48,633 nucleotides of DNA from a virus. Shown in pieces: positions 26,485-35,535 of this stretch; position 1 is the stretch's first letter; the number at the start of each line of letters is the position of its first letter. The stretch is taken from positions 1 to 48,633 of the IMG/VR virus record IMGVR_UViG_3300032086_001439; one strand, 5' to 3'. A program made the translations under genes and the position numbers. The notes under the pieces are model-generated. The model searched no databases. It saw only the letters and a program-made list of their open reading frames with translations, and was not told the DNA's origin.

Positions 26485-27534
26485 TTACCAACGGTACTCG
26501 ATGTCGGTTCCGTCTGTAAATCCGAACAAGGTTGCGAACTCACTACCTGTAGTGCCTGGATCAGTTCCGGCATTTGTGAAGTAGATCACAGCTTGATTCA
26601 ACTCGCCTGCAGGTGCAATACCTGTAGATGATGGCCAGTTGTGTGCGTACTCAATAACGAGCTTATCATACGCAGAACCGTTCTGTCCAAACGTAGTCTG
26701 AGCTTGTGGGAAGTACATTCTGTTGAAGTTACCGTAACGGCTTCTGCAACGCATTTCATCACCAACTACTTGCCAGTCATTACCAACACCTGCATCAAAC
26801 TTTGCAGTGCCATTAGATACAGCAGGCTCAGTAGAGTCAGTGTTGTTGTATGCGTACAAGTCGAAGATGAATCCTGGGTGACGTGCAGTCAATGTTACTG
26901 TTCCACTAGAGTTAGAAACATTCAACATAGCATTCAACACAGCGTTACCTTCAATGTTAGCTACCAAGTCATCACCTGCAGCAGATGCATCAGATCCTGT
27001 TGCTCCAATGTTCAACAACTGTCCTGCACGGCTAACACTTACTGGGAAGCGGTAACCTTCGTTAGAGAAGTCTGCAATTGCAGTGTTCTCATTACCGAAG
27101 TTCAAGTAATCAGTTGGGATTGAACGTACAATGATTTTTACATTGCAGTCATCTCCAGCGTCATCAGAAGCAAAAGTAACAGTACCAGCATGCATCGTAG
27201 ATCCAGTGTGGTTTTGGTACTTAATGCTCTTGATGTTGCGAGTGCTGATCAATGGAGATGCAATGAAGTTAGGCGAAGCTCTCTGCACGATTTGAATATC
27301 GTTTACCAACCACAGAGGGTTGTTAACTGTAGTCAAAGCTGCAGAGTCATCAGCAGCAACTTCTGCTTCAGTATCAAAGCTTGCTTGAAACAATGCTGTA
27401 GACATGTAGCCTGCAGTTGCATCCAACTTCCATACACCCACATCATCTGCAGCATCGCCGGAAGAATTAAAAGTAGTACCGCTCAATGCAGACAATGCAT
27501 CTGAAACGAATACCTGTGAAAGATTAGTTCCCAT
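26485..27534 (-). CDS. Probable abundant head/tail structural protein (349 aa)
   Basis: The sequence is rich in Ala, Asp, Asn, Ser and Gly with few Lys. Codon choice looks more uniform than in neighbours and similar to the capsid gene, for example many AAC and TTC codons. An A-rich leader (CCCAAAAAATAAAATTAAAATG) and a strong terminator right after the stop also point to high expression. Predicted structure is mostly beta (AGTVTFASDD, CNVKIIVRSIP, GTVTLTARHPG). Candidates are a head decoration or auxiliary capsid protein, or a tail barrel component. The family is not recognised. Confidence 0.7.
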   Translation of the reverse strand: MGTNLSQVFVSDALSALSGTTFNSSGDAADDVGVWKLDATAGYMSTALFQASFDTEAEVAADDSAALTTVNNPLWLVNDIQIVQRASPNFIASPLISTRNIKSIKYQNHTGSTMHAGTVTFASDDAGDDCNVKIIVRSIPTDYLNFGNENTAIADFSNEGYRFPVSVSRAGQLLNIGATGSDASAAGDDLVANIEGNAVLNAMLNVSNSSGTVTLTARHPGFIFDLYAYNNTDSTEPAVSNGTAKFDAGVGNDWQVVGDEMRCRSRYGNFNRMYFPQAQTTFGQNGSAYDKLVIEYAHNWPSSTGIAPAGELNQAVIYFTNAGTDPGTTGSEFATLFGFTDGTDIEYRW

Positions 27535-27567
27535 TTTAATTTTATTTTTTGGGATTAAACATCATAT

Positions 27568-28905
27568 TTATTCACTCCCCAGGACTTCCCTGGTTTGTGT
27601 GTTATACCTCGGGTCAGAAATGGCCTCTAGTATGCTTTGTATTGCCATCTCAACAATCTCGCTGTGAGTGTGCTCTGGCAATTCACACCCTATGCCTAGA
27701 CCTTTGTCCATACGCTTAGGGTGCCTAATATATTTAACATCAACAAATGTAGTGAAAAAAGTTTCGTCACTATGTACGTCGATAAAGTTTTCTTGTATTG
27801 TGTATTTAATCTTGTCGTAAGACGTCGTATTAAACGGGTCAGAAAACAGTGCATATAAGTCGTCATGTTGTACAAACCACATTCGGTCTCTACTTCTTAC
27901 TCCTGGAACGTCTGCATCTTCATTGTATGCTCTGAACTTTACATCTCTTTTAGTTTTTCCTGATGCGTATGAAGATTCCAGCTGAGAAGGTGTTCCGCAT
28001 GGAATAGTTTGATTTACAGTAGACCCGTCTATTGGATTATACCAAACAGCGGTGAGTGAAGGACTATGACTTCCAGTAAGAGCTAGCACTGCAGCATGCC
28101 CAATTAATATCTTTACTACATTATGATGCATAGTTGGGGTTCTTTCTGATCCTTGAAGCATGTATAAATCATACTGCTCTTGCGAAGGATCTTCTCCATC
28201 ACTCCCAAGTGCACTGCTGTTATCTCCGACGTTCTTTCTCCAGTAGGGATCAGAATCTACAACAACTACTTGTTCTAAAAAGGGAGTGTCTACACCAGAT
28301 TGAATTAGTCCTTCACCAGTATAAGATTCTTCTGGAGGAGGCGCTGTTGGTGTTTGTATGAAGTTGTACCAGTTTGCAAGATATCTTCTTGTAAGACCCT
28401 CTCCTATAATTGCGTTCTGGGTTGCAGATGCAATCAAAACTGTATCACCAAATTTTAATACCCCAAGTTTATACCCTTCAGCTCCAGCAGGAGGGGTCAT
28501 TCTAATGTCCCACTGTTTGTATCTGAATTGTTGGTCTTCTCCAAATTTCCACTCAATAACGTCGTTACAAGCCTGGTAGTTATCAGCAATTGCACTAACT
28601 AGGAACATATAGTCCATAGGAAGTGGAGCTCTATCAATCTTATAACCAGTGATAGATTCCCCTGCGTAGAAGCACTTAGTTCTGCTGTCTACTACTAGTG
28701 CTCGCAGGTCATCAATTCTTTTTTGAGATTGTTCAAACCCCCTTTGGTATTTATTACCCATAGGGGTGTAGCGTTGCTTAATGAATGACTCCATTGCATC
28801 ATTAAGTTCGTGGTCAATCTCTTGTGGTAAGAGATTGTCAACCTGGAAAGATGCAATCTTTTGCACCCCCAGGTTGACAGCAATATGCATCTCTTCTATT
28901 GTCAT
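27568..28905 (-). CDS. crAss-like ring/connector structural protein (445 aa)
   Basis: Residues 1-45 (MTIEEMHIAVNLGVQKIASF, then DNLLPQEIDHELNDAMESFI) match the N-terminus of a structural protein I recall downstream of the capsid gene in crAss-like phages, thought to be part of the collar or ring stack. The rest is mixed alpha/beta with acidic linkers (for example DSDPYWRKNVGDNSSALGSD). It follows the 268-residue gene by ATGA-type overlap (28902-28905). No enzyme motif is present. The exact ring position is not determinable here. Confidence 0.7.
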   Translation of the reverse strand: MTIEEMHIAVNLGVQKIASFQVDNLLPQEIDHELNDAMESFIKQRYTPMGNKYQRGFEQSQKRIDDLRALVVDSRTKCFYAGESITGYKIDRAPLPMDYMFLVSAIADNYQACNDVIEWKFGEDQQFRYKQWDIRMTPPAGAEGYKLGVLKFGDTVLIASATQNAIIGEGLTRRYLANWYNFIQTPTAPPPEESYTGEGLIQSGVDTPFLEQVVVVDSDPYWRKNVGDNSSALGSDGEDPSQEQYDLYMLQGSERTPTMHHNVVKILIGHAAVLALTGSHSPSLTAVWYNPIDGSTVNQTIPCGTPSQLESSYASGKTKRDVKFRAYNEDADVPGVRSRDRMWFVQHDDLYALFSDPFNTTSYDKIKYTIQENFIDVHSDETFFTTFVDVKYIRHPKRMDKGLGIGCELPEHTHSEIVEMAIQSILEAISDPRYNTQTREVLGSE

Positions 28906-29708
28906 TTAAGTTCTTTAAGTTGTGCTCGCATGGCGTTTACTTGCCCCGAGTTCTTTTTGTTGTTGAAATATACAATAGTATCGGTAATGTTCTCCCCAAT
29001 AGTTTCATCTCCGTAGATGATTTGATTACCAATGGTTCGAAGCACTCCCAGCTCAATCATTTGTTCAAGCTCGGCGCGAACATCAAGGTGTTTGTCTGTA
29101 CTAAACTTTAGGAACTGACTTGGTTTGTCATTCTTAATGTTGTACAACTGGTTCTCAACCTCCATGGCAGTGAGTTTTTCTGGTTGAGATCCTTTAGACA
29201 ATACACGAAGCAGCCTGCGCATCTTGTCAGTATCAGAGCTTACTTTGATAAACTCTTTATCTGCATCTTTTCTAAGTTTTACTTGAGCATTACGCTTGAG
29301 CAAATCTTTTTGTGGGTCATAGAGATAGAACTTTTTTGTTGCGTCTGCTTTCATTTGAGTTTCAGACTCAGCTACTTGTCTATGTTTCATGCACCACTTA
29401 TAAGTAATGTAATCCATTATATTACTTGGATTACCGTCCTCATCAGTACTGATATCAAGTTCCACTCCTTCGAATGGGACTTTGACAGTCATACTTGCCC
29501 AGAAATCTTTTTCTTGTTTGGGCCAGTCTGCATGTCCGGGCGGAACATCTAATATACCAGACAAGAGCTTGTGGGCTTCTTCTCCTTCTATACCTCGTAG
29601 AGGCTGTCTTCCGACATAGATACTTCCAATACTAATTTTTGCGCCTGCACGTACTTCTTTAGGTAAGTGATTCAGGACTTCTTTTCTGCGGATATAAATT
29701 TTACGCAT
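28902..29708 (-). CDS. Conserved structural protein next to the capsid gene (268 aa)
   Basis: A basic alpha/beta protein starting MRKIYIRRKEVLNHLPKEVR, with a Lys/Arg-rich helical middle (about 115-165) and a C-terminal helix (NKKNSGQVNAMRAQLKELK). I recall a gene of this size and start directly after the capsid gene in crAss-like genomes, annotated only as structural. It is the first gene after the strong hairpin at 29792-29820, so it relies on read-through or on a promoter in the 29709-29791 spacer. Capsid-vertex or DNA-contact roles are possible. Confidence 0.65.
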   Translation of the reverse strand: MRKIYIRRKEVLNHLPKEVRAGAKISIGSIYVGRQPLRGIEGEEAHKLLSGILDVPPGHADWPKQEKDFWASMTVKVPFEGVELDISTDEDGNPSNIMDYITYKWCMKHRQVAESETQMKADATKKFYLYDPQKDLLKRNAQVKLRKDADKEFIKVSSDTDKMRRLLRVLSKGSQPEKLTAMEVENQLYNIKNDKPSQFLKFSTDKHLDVRAELEQMIELGVLRTIGNQIIYGDETIGENITDTIVYFNNKKNSGQVNAMRAQLKELK

Positions 29709-29791
29709 GATTAATGTTCTTTTAGAGTTTAGAAAGAATAACTAAGTTGTTCTTTTATGAAGAAGAATAACTTAATGAATATATGGTAAGT

Positions 29792-29820
29792 GGGGGGACC
29801 AACCCGTTGGCGATCCCCCC
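29792..29820 (-). terminator. Strong GC hairpin after the major capsid gene
   Basis: Seven-base arms GGGGGGA (29792-29798) and TCCCCCC (29814-29820) enclose CCAAC/GTTGG, giving a 12-pair stem with one small bulge. It starts 20 bases after the capsid stop. There is no good T-run on the minus strand behind it, so it may protect the 3' end or cause partial termination rather than act as a complete terminator. The 29709-29839 spacer holds no gene. Confidence 0.65.
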
Positions 29821-29839
29821 TATGCAAACCAAACACAAA

Positions 29840-31255
29840 TTACGATGCCACACACTGGAGATCGAGCGAAGTATCAAAGCGGCGAAGCAAGATACCTGCT
29901 GTTTTCAACATGTGTACAGACGCACCGTCTATATCACTTGCGCGAGTGTCAGAGCCAGTAAATCCTTTTGGAACAACTGAACCTGAAACAGCCCAACGCA
30001 ACATTTCACGACCCTTCTTATTGATCATCTGGAGGTTGTTTTCTCCGTCATAAGATGATTGGTCAACGAAGGTCATTCTGTAAGATTCCAATGGCAATCC
30101 AGTATCTGGGTGCTTAGCAGAAGCTTGAGCAACTGGGCCATGGTCAAACAATGGAACTTTTACTACGTTCACTCTGTGACCATCAATGTGGTCGTAAGAA
30201 GTGAAGTAACCGGTGATACCCAAGCTACGACCTGAGCCAGTGATAAACTTAGACTCAGTAGTCTGCAGGTAGTTGTTGTTACCGTAGTAATTACGCAAAG
30301 CCTTATCGAACTCACGTGCACCACCAATACCGGTGTACAAAGTAACCTGCTTGTCAGTAGCGTCAGTCATGCCGTAGAACAAGTCACCAATAACGTCCTC
30401 AATCTTCTTTTGAGTCAAAGTAGAGTAAGTGTCTTTGTTGATGATCTGCTCGAACAAACCAGGACCAGAAATAACTGGCTGACCGTTCTCGTCCAACATT
30501 CTGTTTGCACCGTCAGCGTCGTAAGTCTTCTGACCGTACCAGTAGTACATCTCACACTCTTCCTTAAACTTGAGCATGTGACGGTACTCTTCGTAGTCCA
30601 TCCACAACTTAGTGGTAGAACCTTCTCTAGTTGGGAGATTAAATTCAGCAACGTAGTCCTTAGCATTACCAGAGAAGTGGTAAGACTTACGTACGGTACC
30701 AATCTTAGATCGAACCAACCCGGGAGCGCTCCAGTTAGAAGCATTACCACGAGAGAAGTCAATTCCTACGTTAGCAAAGAGCATACCCCACAATGCACCG
30801 TCTGCAAGGTCATCACTAGCAATAGAAGATACATCAGGAGATACAATCTTCAAGACATATTCATAGCCACCAGCTGCAGGCTTAGGCTGCTCCATGATTC
30901 GAGCCAATGCACCTGATTGAGAAACCAAGGTGTAAGGGAAGATGAACCACTTGTCAGGGAAAGTTACTTTGAACATAGAACCACCTGCACCGTTACCAGT
31001 AGATGCAACAACAGGTCGAACGTTTACTTCGTGAGTCTTTACGCGGTACTCATACTCGAAGCGGTCGATGGACTTAGTGTTACCAACACCCTCAGTCAAG
31101 AATGAGAGTGGGAACTTCTTTTCCTCACGACCTGCGAGGTGAGTAATAATTGGAGACAACTCTTCTGGTTTCTCCATCAAAGCATTGACCAACGAGTTGG
31201 TGTCGGTCATCTGCGAATCATTGTAGTACGTTTTCAGTACTTGAGTTAAAGCCAT
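29840..31255 (-). CDS. Major capsid protein (HK97-fold, crAss-like), 471 aa
   Basis: Position, length and composition fit the major capsid protein: directly after an acidic scaffold gene, with codon choice that looks the most even in the window. The N-terminal 30 residues (MALTQVLKTYYNDSQMTDTN) lead into an alpha/beta body with HK97-like features. An extended-loop-type region lies at about 60-110 (KSIDRFEYEYRVKTHEVNVR), and there is a long spine-like helix (about 215-245, MDYEEYRHMLKFKEECEMYY). I recall similar capsid proteins from crAss-like phages. The A-rich leader and the following hairpin suggest high expression. Confidence 0.8.
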   Translation of the reverse strand: MALTQVLKTYYNDSQMTDTNSLVNALMEKPEELSPIITHLAGREEKKFPLSFLTEGVGNTKSIDRFEYEYRVKTHEVNVRPVVASTGNGAGGSMFKVTFPDKWFIFPYTLVSQSGALARIMEQPKPAAGGYEYVLKIVSPDVSSIASDDLADGALWGMLFANVGIDFSRGNASNWSAPGLVRSKIGTVRKSYHFSGNAKDYVAEFNLPTREGSTTKLWMDYEEYRHMLKFKEECEMYYWYGQKTYDADGANRMLDENGQPVISGPGLFEQIINKDTYSTLTQKKIEDVIGDLFYGMTDATDKQVTLYTGIGGAREFDKALRNYYGNNNYLQTTESKFITGSGRSLGITGYFTSYDHIDGHRVNVVKVPLFDHGPVAQASAKHPDTGLPLESYRMTFVDQSSYDGENNLQMINKKGREMLRWAVSGSVVPKGFTGSDTRASDIDGASVHMLKTAGILLRRFDTSLDLQCVAS

Positions 31256-31276
31256 AGTTTTCTAATTTTTAGTTGT

Positions 31277-32368
31277 TTATTGTAATATGCTACCTAGATC
31301 CAATTGGTCAAAGTCGACTGTCTTGGAGCTACGTTGTTGTTTTCGGGCAGACTTAACTCGCTCTTCATTTGATATGATTCTTTGTCTCAAATTCTTAGCA
31401 GCTTGTGTCTTAGCCTTCTTTTCAATTACACCATTTAGGTCAAACCCACTATACAGCATATAATCTATAGCGAGTTTAATATCTGTCCCTGCTTGTTGAT
31501 AGTCGAGATCACGTTGTGTCTCTCCATTCTGTCCAATAGGTTGAGATATGTAATCAAAAAAGTTTGATTTTTCTCTATCTGGAATACGGACCCCTGCAAA
31601 TTCGTTACCTGATTCTATTGTTTCAGCAACCTCATTCCAGAACTGATTCTGTTGTTCTTGTCGTTGCTGGTACATTGCTTGTTGTTGTTCCATGAGCTGT
31701 TGCTGCTCTTCTTCCTGGAACTTAACAAGATGTTGTTTTGCTTTTTGTGCATTGTTAAAGAGTCTCCCGGAGTCTTCATACGTATCAATAGTGTCTTGTA
31801 TGAATTCGGAGTCGTGACCTTTAGTTTGCAGAAACTGTGCTAGGATAGCACGTTGCATGCTAGTATCATCTTCTCCCATCTCAATAGAACCGTAGTCTAT
31901 TTGCTGGCCCTGTCTTTGAAAGAACTCACGGGAATCACCTCCCGCTAGTACATAGTCTAGATGTTGTTGAATCTCGGGGAACTGCTCAAACAAACCGGCG
32001 AGTTGTTCCTCTGCAGCGTTTTGACTAATGTCTCTTACAAAGTTTGTAAGTCCTTCTACTGAGTCTTCGTAATCATTCTCTAACTCAAAGCCCAAGGTCT
32101 TAGCTACTTCAAAAGCTACACTGCTAGGTTCCTCAACTTCTTCAACATCGTCTTCTTCGACTTCTTCTTCAACCTCATTCTCAAACTCATCCTCAAACTC
32201 GGTGTCAGTTTCTTCGATCTCAACTTCGTTGTCAATCTCTTCTACCTCCTCAACTTCTTGAGGGGTTACGTCTTCAACGTCCTGGACGTCTTGGACTGTA
32301 TCAACTCCTTCACCCAGGACATCGTCCAGTGTCAGAGAGTCAATATTTAATTTGTCATCTGGTTGCAT
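31277..32368 (-). CDS. Scaffold protein (363 aa), acidic N-terminus, Gln-rich helix
   Basis: Residues 20-80 are extremely acidic (runs of Glu, Asp and Val), followed by a helical middle. A Glu/Gln coiled coil (about 220-250, FQEEEQQQLMEQQQAMYQQ) and a basic C-terminal segment (about 325-350, RQRIISNEERVKSARKQQRS) complete it. This charge layout and the place between the portal side and the capsid gene are typical of tailed-phage scaffolding proteins, whose basic end binds the capsid shell. No protease domain is fused. It probably leaves or is cleaved during maturation. Confidence 0.8.
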   Translation of the reverse strand: MQPDDKLNIDSLTLDDVLGEGVDTVQDVQDVEDVTPQEVEEVEEIDNEVEIEETDTEFEDEFENEVEEEVEEDDVEEVEEPSSVAFEVAKTLGFELENDYEDSVEGLTNFVRDISQNAAEEQLAGLFEQFPEIQQHLDYVLAGGDSREFFQRQGQQIDYGSIEMGEDDTSMQRAILAQFLQTKGHDSEFIQDTIDTYEDSGRLFNNAQKAKQHLVKFQEEEQQQLMEQQQAMYQQRQEQQNQFWNEVAETIESGNEFAGVRIPDREKSNFFDYISQPIGQNGETQRDLDYQQAGTDIKLAIDYMLYSGFDLNGVIEKKAKTQAAKNLRQRIISNEERVKSARKQQRSSKTVDFDQLDLGSILQ

Positions 32369-32403
32369 GTTTACAAATTTATTTAGTTAATTCTATAGTT
32401 TTA

Positions 32404-32422
32404 TGTAAAATTATTTTTTACA
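32404..32422. repeat. AT-rich inverted repeat upstream of the scaffold gene
   Basis: TGTAAAA (32404-32410) and TTTTACA (32416-32422) flank TTATT, a 7-base perfect inverted repeat in the 74-base spacer between the 1030-residue gene and the scaffold start at 32368. Read on the minus strand it sits just upstream of an AT-rich leader, so it could be a weak terminator for the gene before it, or part of a promoter for the scaffold-capsid unit. No textbook promoter was seen. Confidence 0.35.
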
Positions 32423-32442
32423 ATACTCCTTATAATATATCA

Positions 32443-35400
32443 CTACCTATTCCATCTAGCTGCGTTACGAGCAAAGTTTGCACGTCTAATTAAAGCAGTG
32501 GAGTATCTGTCTTTATTGGCTAACACGTGTCTTGCTGCTTCTTGGACACTCATACCTTTTGACTTTGCAAAGGCAGTAAACTTTCCCCTGTTTCTTTCTT
32601 TAATACGAATACCTCCTCTTTTTGCTACGTTTTCTGGTTGTTTATCATCTCCTTCGTAAGCTATGGCATTTAACATTTTGAAGATGTCCTCTTTTGTGTA
32701 TATGCTTCTTAGCTCTTCATATTCTACGGGAAACCCCATAAAGACAGACTTAAGGTAGTTCTCGAAGTCCTCTTCTGAGACCGGGGAATTAAAAATGTCT
32801 ACCCCTAGTGCAGATAGGCCCCGACGCATTTGCATTATACGTGCCCTAGTTTCCGTAGGATCTGCTACGTACTTTTTATAAGCGTCTGAAGTTGGGAACA
32901 ATTCCCTGCTTCCCTTTTCTGAAGAGCTAGCATCATACATCATTTTAATGTCCGCAGGTGGGATAAAACTTCCTGCATTATCTGATGCATGAGATCTTTC
33001 ATGTACCCCAACCCCCAAAAGATTAGGAGTAGTATTCTTAGACCAAGTAGGATTGTATGCGGTATAGCTAGCTGATGGCATAAGTTGATTCATCGAAGCA
33101 AATGCTCTAATGCCTGATCTGTAGTCACCGCTATATAAATCTTTAAAATCCTCTTCAGTGGGGGTTGCGCGAAATTGGGTGTTGAGTATACTTTGGTTTC
33201 TCTTGTTTGTCATTTCGTCTGCCCTATCGCTTGGTTCCGAAAAGAAATAGGACCCGACATAGGGAAGATGACTTAAAAAAGAAGTGTTTCCTGATGATTT
33301 CAAATAACTATCAGTCAACATTTTCTTTGCCATGGGGGAGTTATTCCACTGCAAATTAAAATCTGCTCCTGCAGTATCTACAAACTTTGCTGGATCATTA
33401 TCTGCTAAACTTGATATAGGATTACTGGGTATTATGTCGTATTTGTCCTTCATTCCCATAGTAAATACTTTTTTGGGACCGGCTCCTTGGTATTTACGAA
33501 TACGAGCTCCTCCGTATTTATTTCTGTAGAGTGGATTCTGAGCTTGCTTGGCTAGCAGATTTGTTACGCTAATTGCATCATTATCAAGAGTGCTAGTTGT
33601 TTCGTCTATTATTTTAGGGTTGTACAAGTCATCTGCCTGTCGAATTACATCGTCTGCTTGATTTTTTAGTTTAGAGATTGCACCCATCTCTTCCCGCCGC
33701 GCTGTATTAAAAATATTTTTTGCGTCGTCAATTATGTCAAGTTCGGCCTGTCTCATAGATTTTGGCATCCTTGCTGCTTGATTTTGCAGTTTTAATATTT
33801 GCATACTTTCAGGCATAGCTGATTTACTAAGGTTTATTGCCTTAGATGCAGCAGGCTTAATAAATCTTCCAGGATTTAGCAGTGTTAATGCGTTGAATAT
33901 AGGATACACAGGAGTCAGTCCTGGTGGATCGTAATAGTATGGAGACCATGTTGGGATTCCATATTCTAGCTCGTTAATTATCTTTTGATCTATCCCTGCG
34001 CGGGGATTTTGCTCATTAATAAATGCTTGTTCTGCATAATTAGGTTGAGCTGTGCTTTCTGCTACAAAAGAATCTCTCCAACTACCGCTTTGCATTTCTT
34101 TAGGGGACATGTAGGCTGTTCTTCTAGTGGGGGTAGAGTTACTCCCTATTAGATTTCCTGCTGTAACAGTGTTTCTATACAAGCCTGTCCCAGGAAGCAC
34201 TTTACTAAAATCAGATGTGCCTTGTAAAATATCTCCTTGTGCTATTTCTCCTAAACCCTTTGCCCCACTATACATATTGTATAAAGTCTTTGGAGCTTTC
34301 AGTGCTGATGCTATTTGGTTTCCTACAGGTAGTTTTGAAATCCCAGACGCAGCACCCCCAATATCTCCCTCTGTTAGTTTAGCAAATGATTTAGGGGCAT
34401 TGTATGCGCCAGCTGCCGTTGTATAGGCTGAAGATGCCTGTCCTAGAGTTTGTCCCCCAAGCAAGGTTTGTGGGGCGTTTACAAAGTTTCCTATTGCGCT
34501 TCCCACTCTAGTATTACCTGCCCAGTTCATAACTGACTGCCCGGGCTTCATTAGGTATTTAGCTCCCTTGTTTGCGTAGTCTACTCCTTGTCCTACAGCC
34601 TGCCCAAAGCGAGTAGATGCTACTGGGTTTAAGGCTCTAGTTGTTAGATTGCCTACTGTATTTGACAGCATAGACTTTCCTGTGTTTATTCCCCTTATTG
34701 CACTTCCGACAGCTTTTGGGGCAACTCTTGTAGCAGTTCCAAATCCTCTTGCAAGTGCTGAGGCCCCTGAGCTTGCTCCTGCTGTTCCTAAAAACAGTCC
34801 TGCATCAAGGGCTGGTGCTAAGTAGTCTTCTGCAAATTGATTCCTTGCATTGTTTATGCTGTTAAACATACCCATAGAATCTTGTAAGCCTTGTTGTCCT
34901 AGATTCTTATATGCAAAGTAGTTGTTTCTAGCTTGCATAGAGGCGTTATCTAGATCAAAGTCCGCCGCAACTTCTGCAGGATCTAGCATCTGTACCCCAG
35001 GTGCAAACTCTTGGCTTACTGGGTCAAATGATAATCCAACATCCCCATATTTATTTATTGCCGCATCAAGCTTAGCCTCGTATTCTTCAGGTGAAATTGT
35101 TACTCCAGCATTTTGATACTTACGTACTCCTCCACCCTGCATATTAGCTGGGGTCTCAATTACAGTCCCACGCTGTGGTCCTGTTGGGAGATTTCGCACA
35201 CCAGGAGGAACATTTTCGTATGATTTGACTAAGTGTCCCTGCTCATCATACTTCTCTATGTTAATCGGGGCTTTCATGCCCTCCGTAGTGAATGGGGTAT
35301 TAGGAGGGACATTAGGGAATATCATACTTTTGTTAATGTCCCCAGCCTGGTGTGCAGGTCTCAGTCCTTGCTGTTGTTGCTCCGGTGTACGTGCAACCTC

Positions 35401-35535
35401 TATATTATTTTGCTGCTCGAACTGCCCAATAAGGTCAACGCCTTGGCTATACGCATTGTATACGTCAAGTATAGATCCGGGAAACCCAGATGCTCTATGT
35501 CTGTTTAATAGTTGTCGTCTTGTGGCGTTATCCAT
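32443..35535 (-). CDS. 1030-aa head-region protein with HExxH zincin motif, candidate maturation protease
   Basis: Residues 80-140 contain a module I recall from Bacteroidota phage internal proteins (YDEQGHLVKSYENVPPGVRN), followed by GGGVRKYQNAGVTI. Residues 240-470 are Gly/Ala-rich and hydrophobic. A second RIRKYQGAGPKK lies near 682. HERSH (845-849), with a downstream DPTETRARI (892-900), has the spacing of a zinc metallopeptidase HExxH plus a third ligand. The C-terminus (SVQEAARHVLANKDRYSTAL, then RRANFARNAARW) is a tail module found in related phages. It lies between portal and scaffold, where prohead proteases are often encoded. Protease activity is inferred. Confidence 0.7.
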   Translation of the reverse strand: MDNATRRQLLNRHRASGFPGSILDVYNAYSQGVDLIGQFEQQNNIEVARTPEQQQQGLRPAHQAGDINKSMIFPNVPPNTPFTTEGMKAPINIEKYDEQGHLVKSYENVPPGVRNLPTGPQRGTVIETPANMQGGGVRKYQNAGVTISPEEYEAKLDAAINKYGDVGLSFDPVSQEFAPGVQMLDPAEVAADFDLDNASMQARNNYFAYKNLGQQGLQDSMGMFNSINNARNQFAEDYLAPALDAGLFLGTAGASSGASALARGFGTATRVAPKAVGSAIRGINTGKSMLSNTVGNLTTRALNPVASTRFGQAVGQGVDYANKGAKYLMKPGQSVMNWAGNTRVGSAIGNFVNAPQTLLGGQTLGQASSAYTTAAGAYNAPKSFAKLTEGDIGGAASGISKLPVGNQIASALKAPKTLYNMYSGAKGLGEIAQGDILQGTSDFSKVLPGTGLYRNTVTAGNLIGSNSTPTRRTAYMSPKEMQSGSWRDSFVAESTAQPNYAEQAFINEQNPRAGIDQKIINELEYGIPTWSPYYYDPPGLTPVYPIFNALTLLNPGRFIKPAASKAINLSKSAMPESMQILKLQNQAARMPKSMRQAELDIIDDAKNIFNTARREEMGAISKLKNQADDVIRQADDLYNPKIIDETTSTLDNDAISVTNLLAKQAQNPLYRNKYGGARIRKYQGAGPKKVFTMGMKDKYDIIPSNPISSLADNDPAKFVDTAGADFNLQWNNSPMAKKMLTDSYLKSSGNTSFLSHLPYVGSYFFSEPSDRADEMTNKRNQSILNTQFRATPTEEDFKDLYSGDYRSGIRAFASMNQLMPSASYTAYNPTWSKNTTPNLLGVGVHERSHASDNAGSFIPPADIKMMYDASSSEKGSRELFPTSDAYKKYVADPTETRARIMQMRRGLSALGVDIFNSPVSEEDFENYLKSVFMGFPVEYEELRSIYTKEDIFKMLNAIAYEGDDKQPENVAKRGGIRIKERNRGKFTAFAKSKGMSVQEAARHVLANKDRYSTALIRRANFARNAARWNR

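Noticed and set aside
26641-27123. Plus-strand ORF of 160 residues, Cys/Val/Arg-rich
   Set aside because: Antisense shadow of the 349-residue structural gene; repetitive odd composition.
30410-30916. Plus-strand ORF of 168 residues inside the capsid gene
   Set aside because: Antisense shadow caused by the strong codon bias of the capsid gene.
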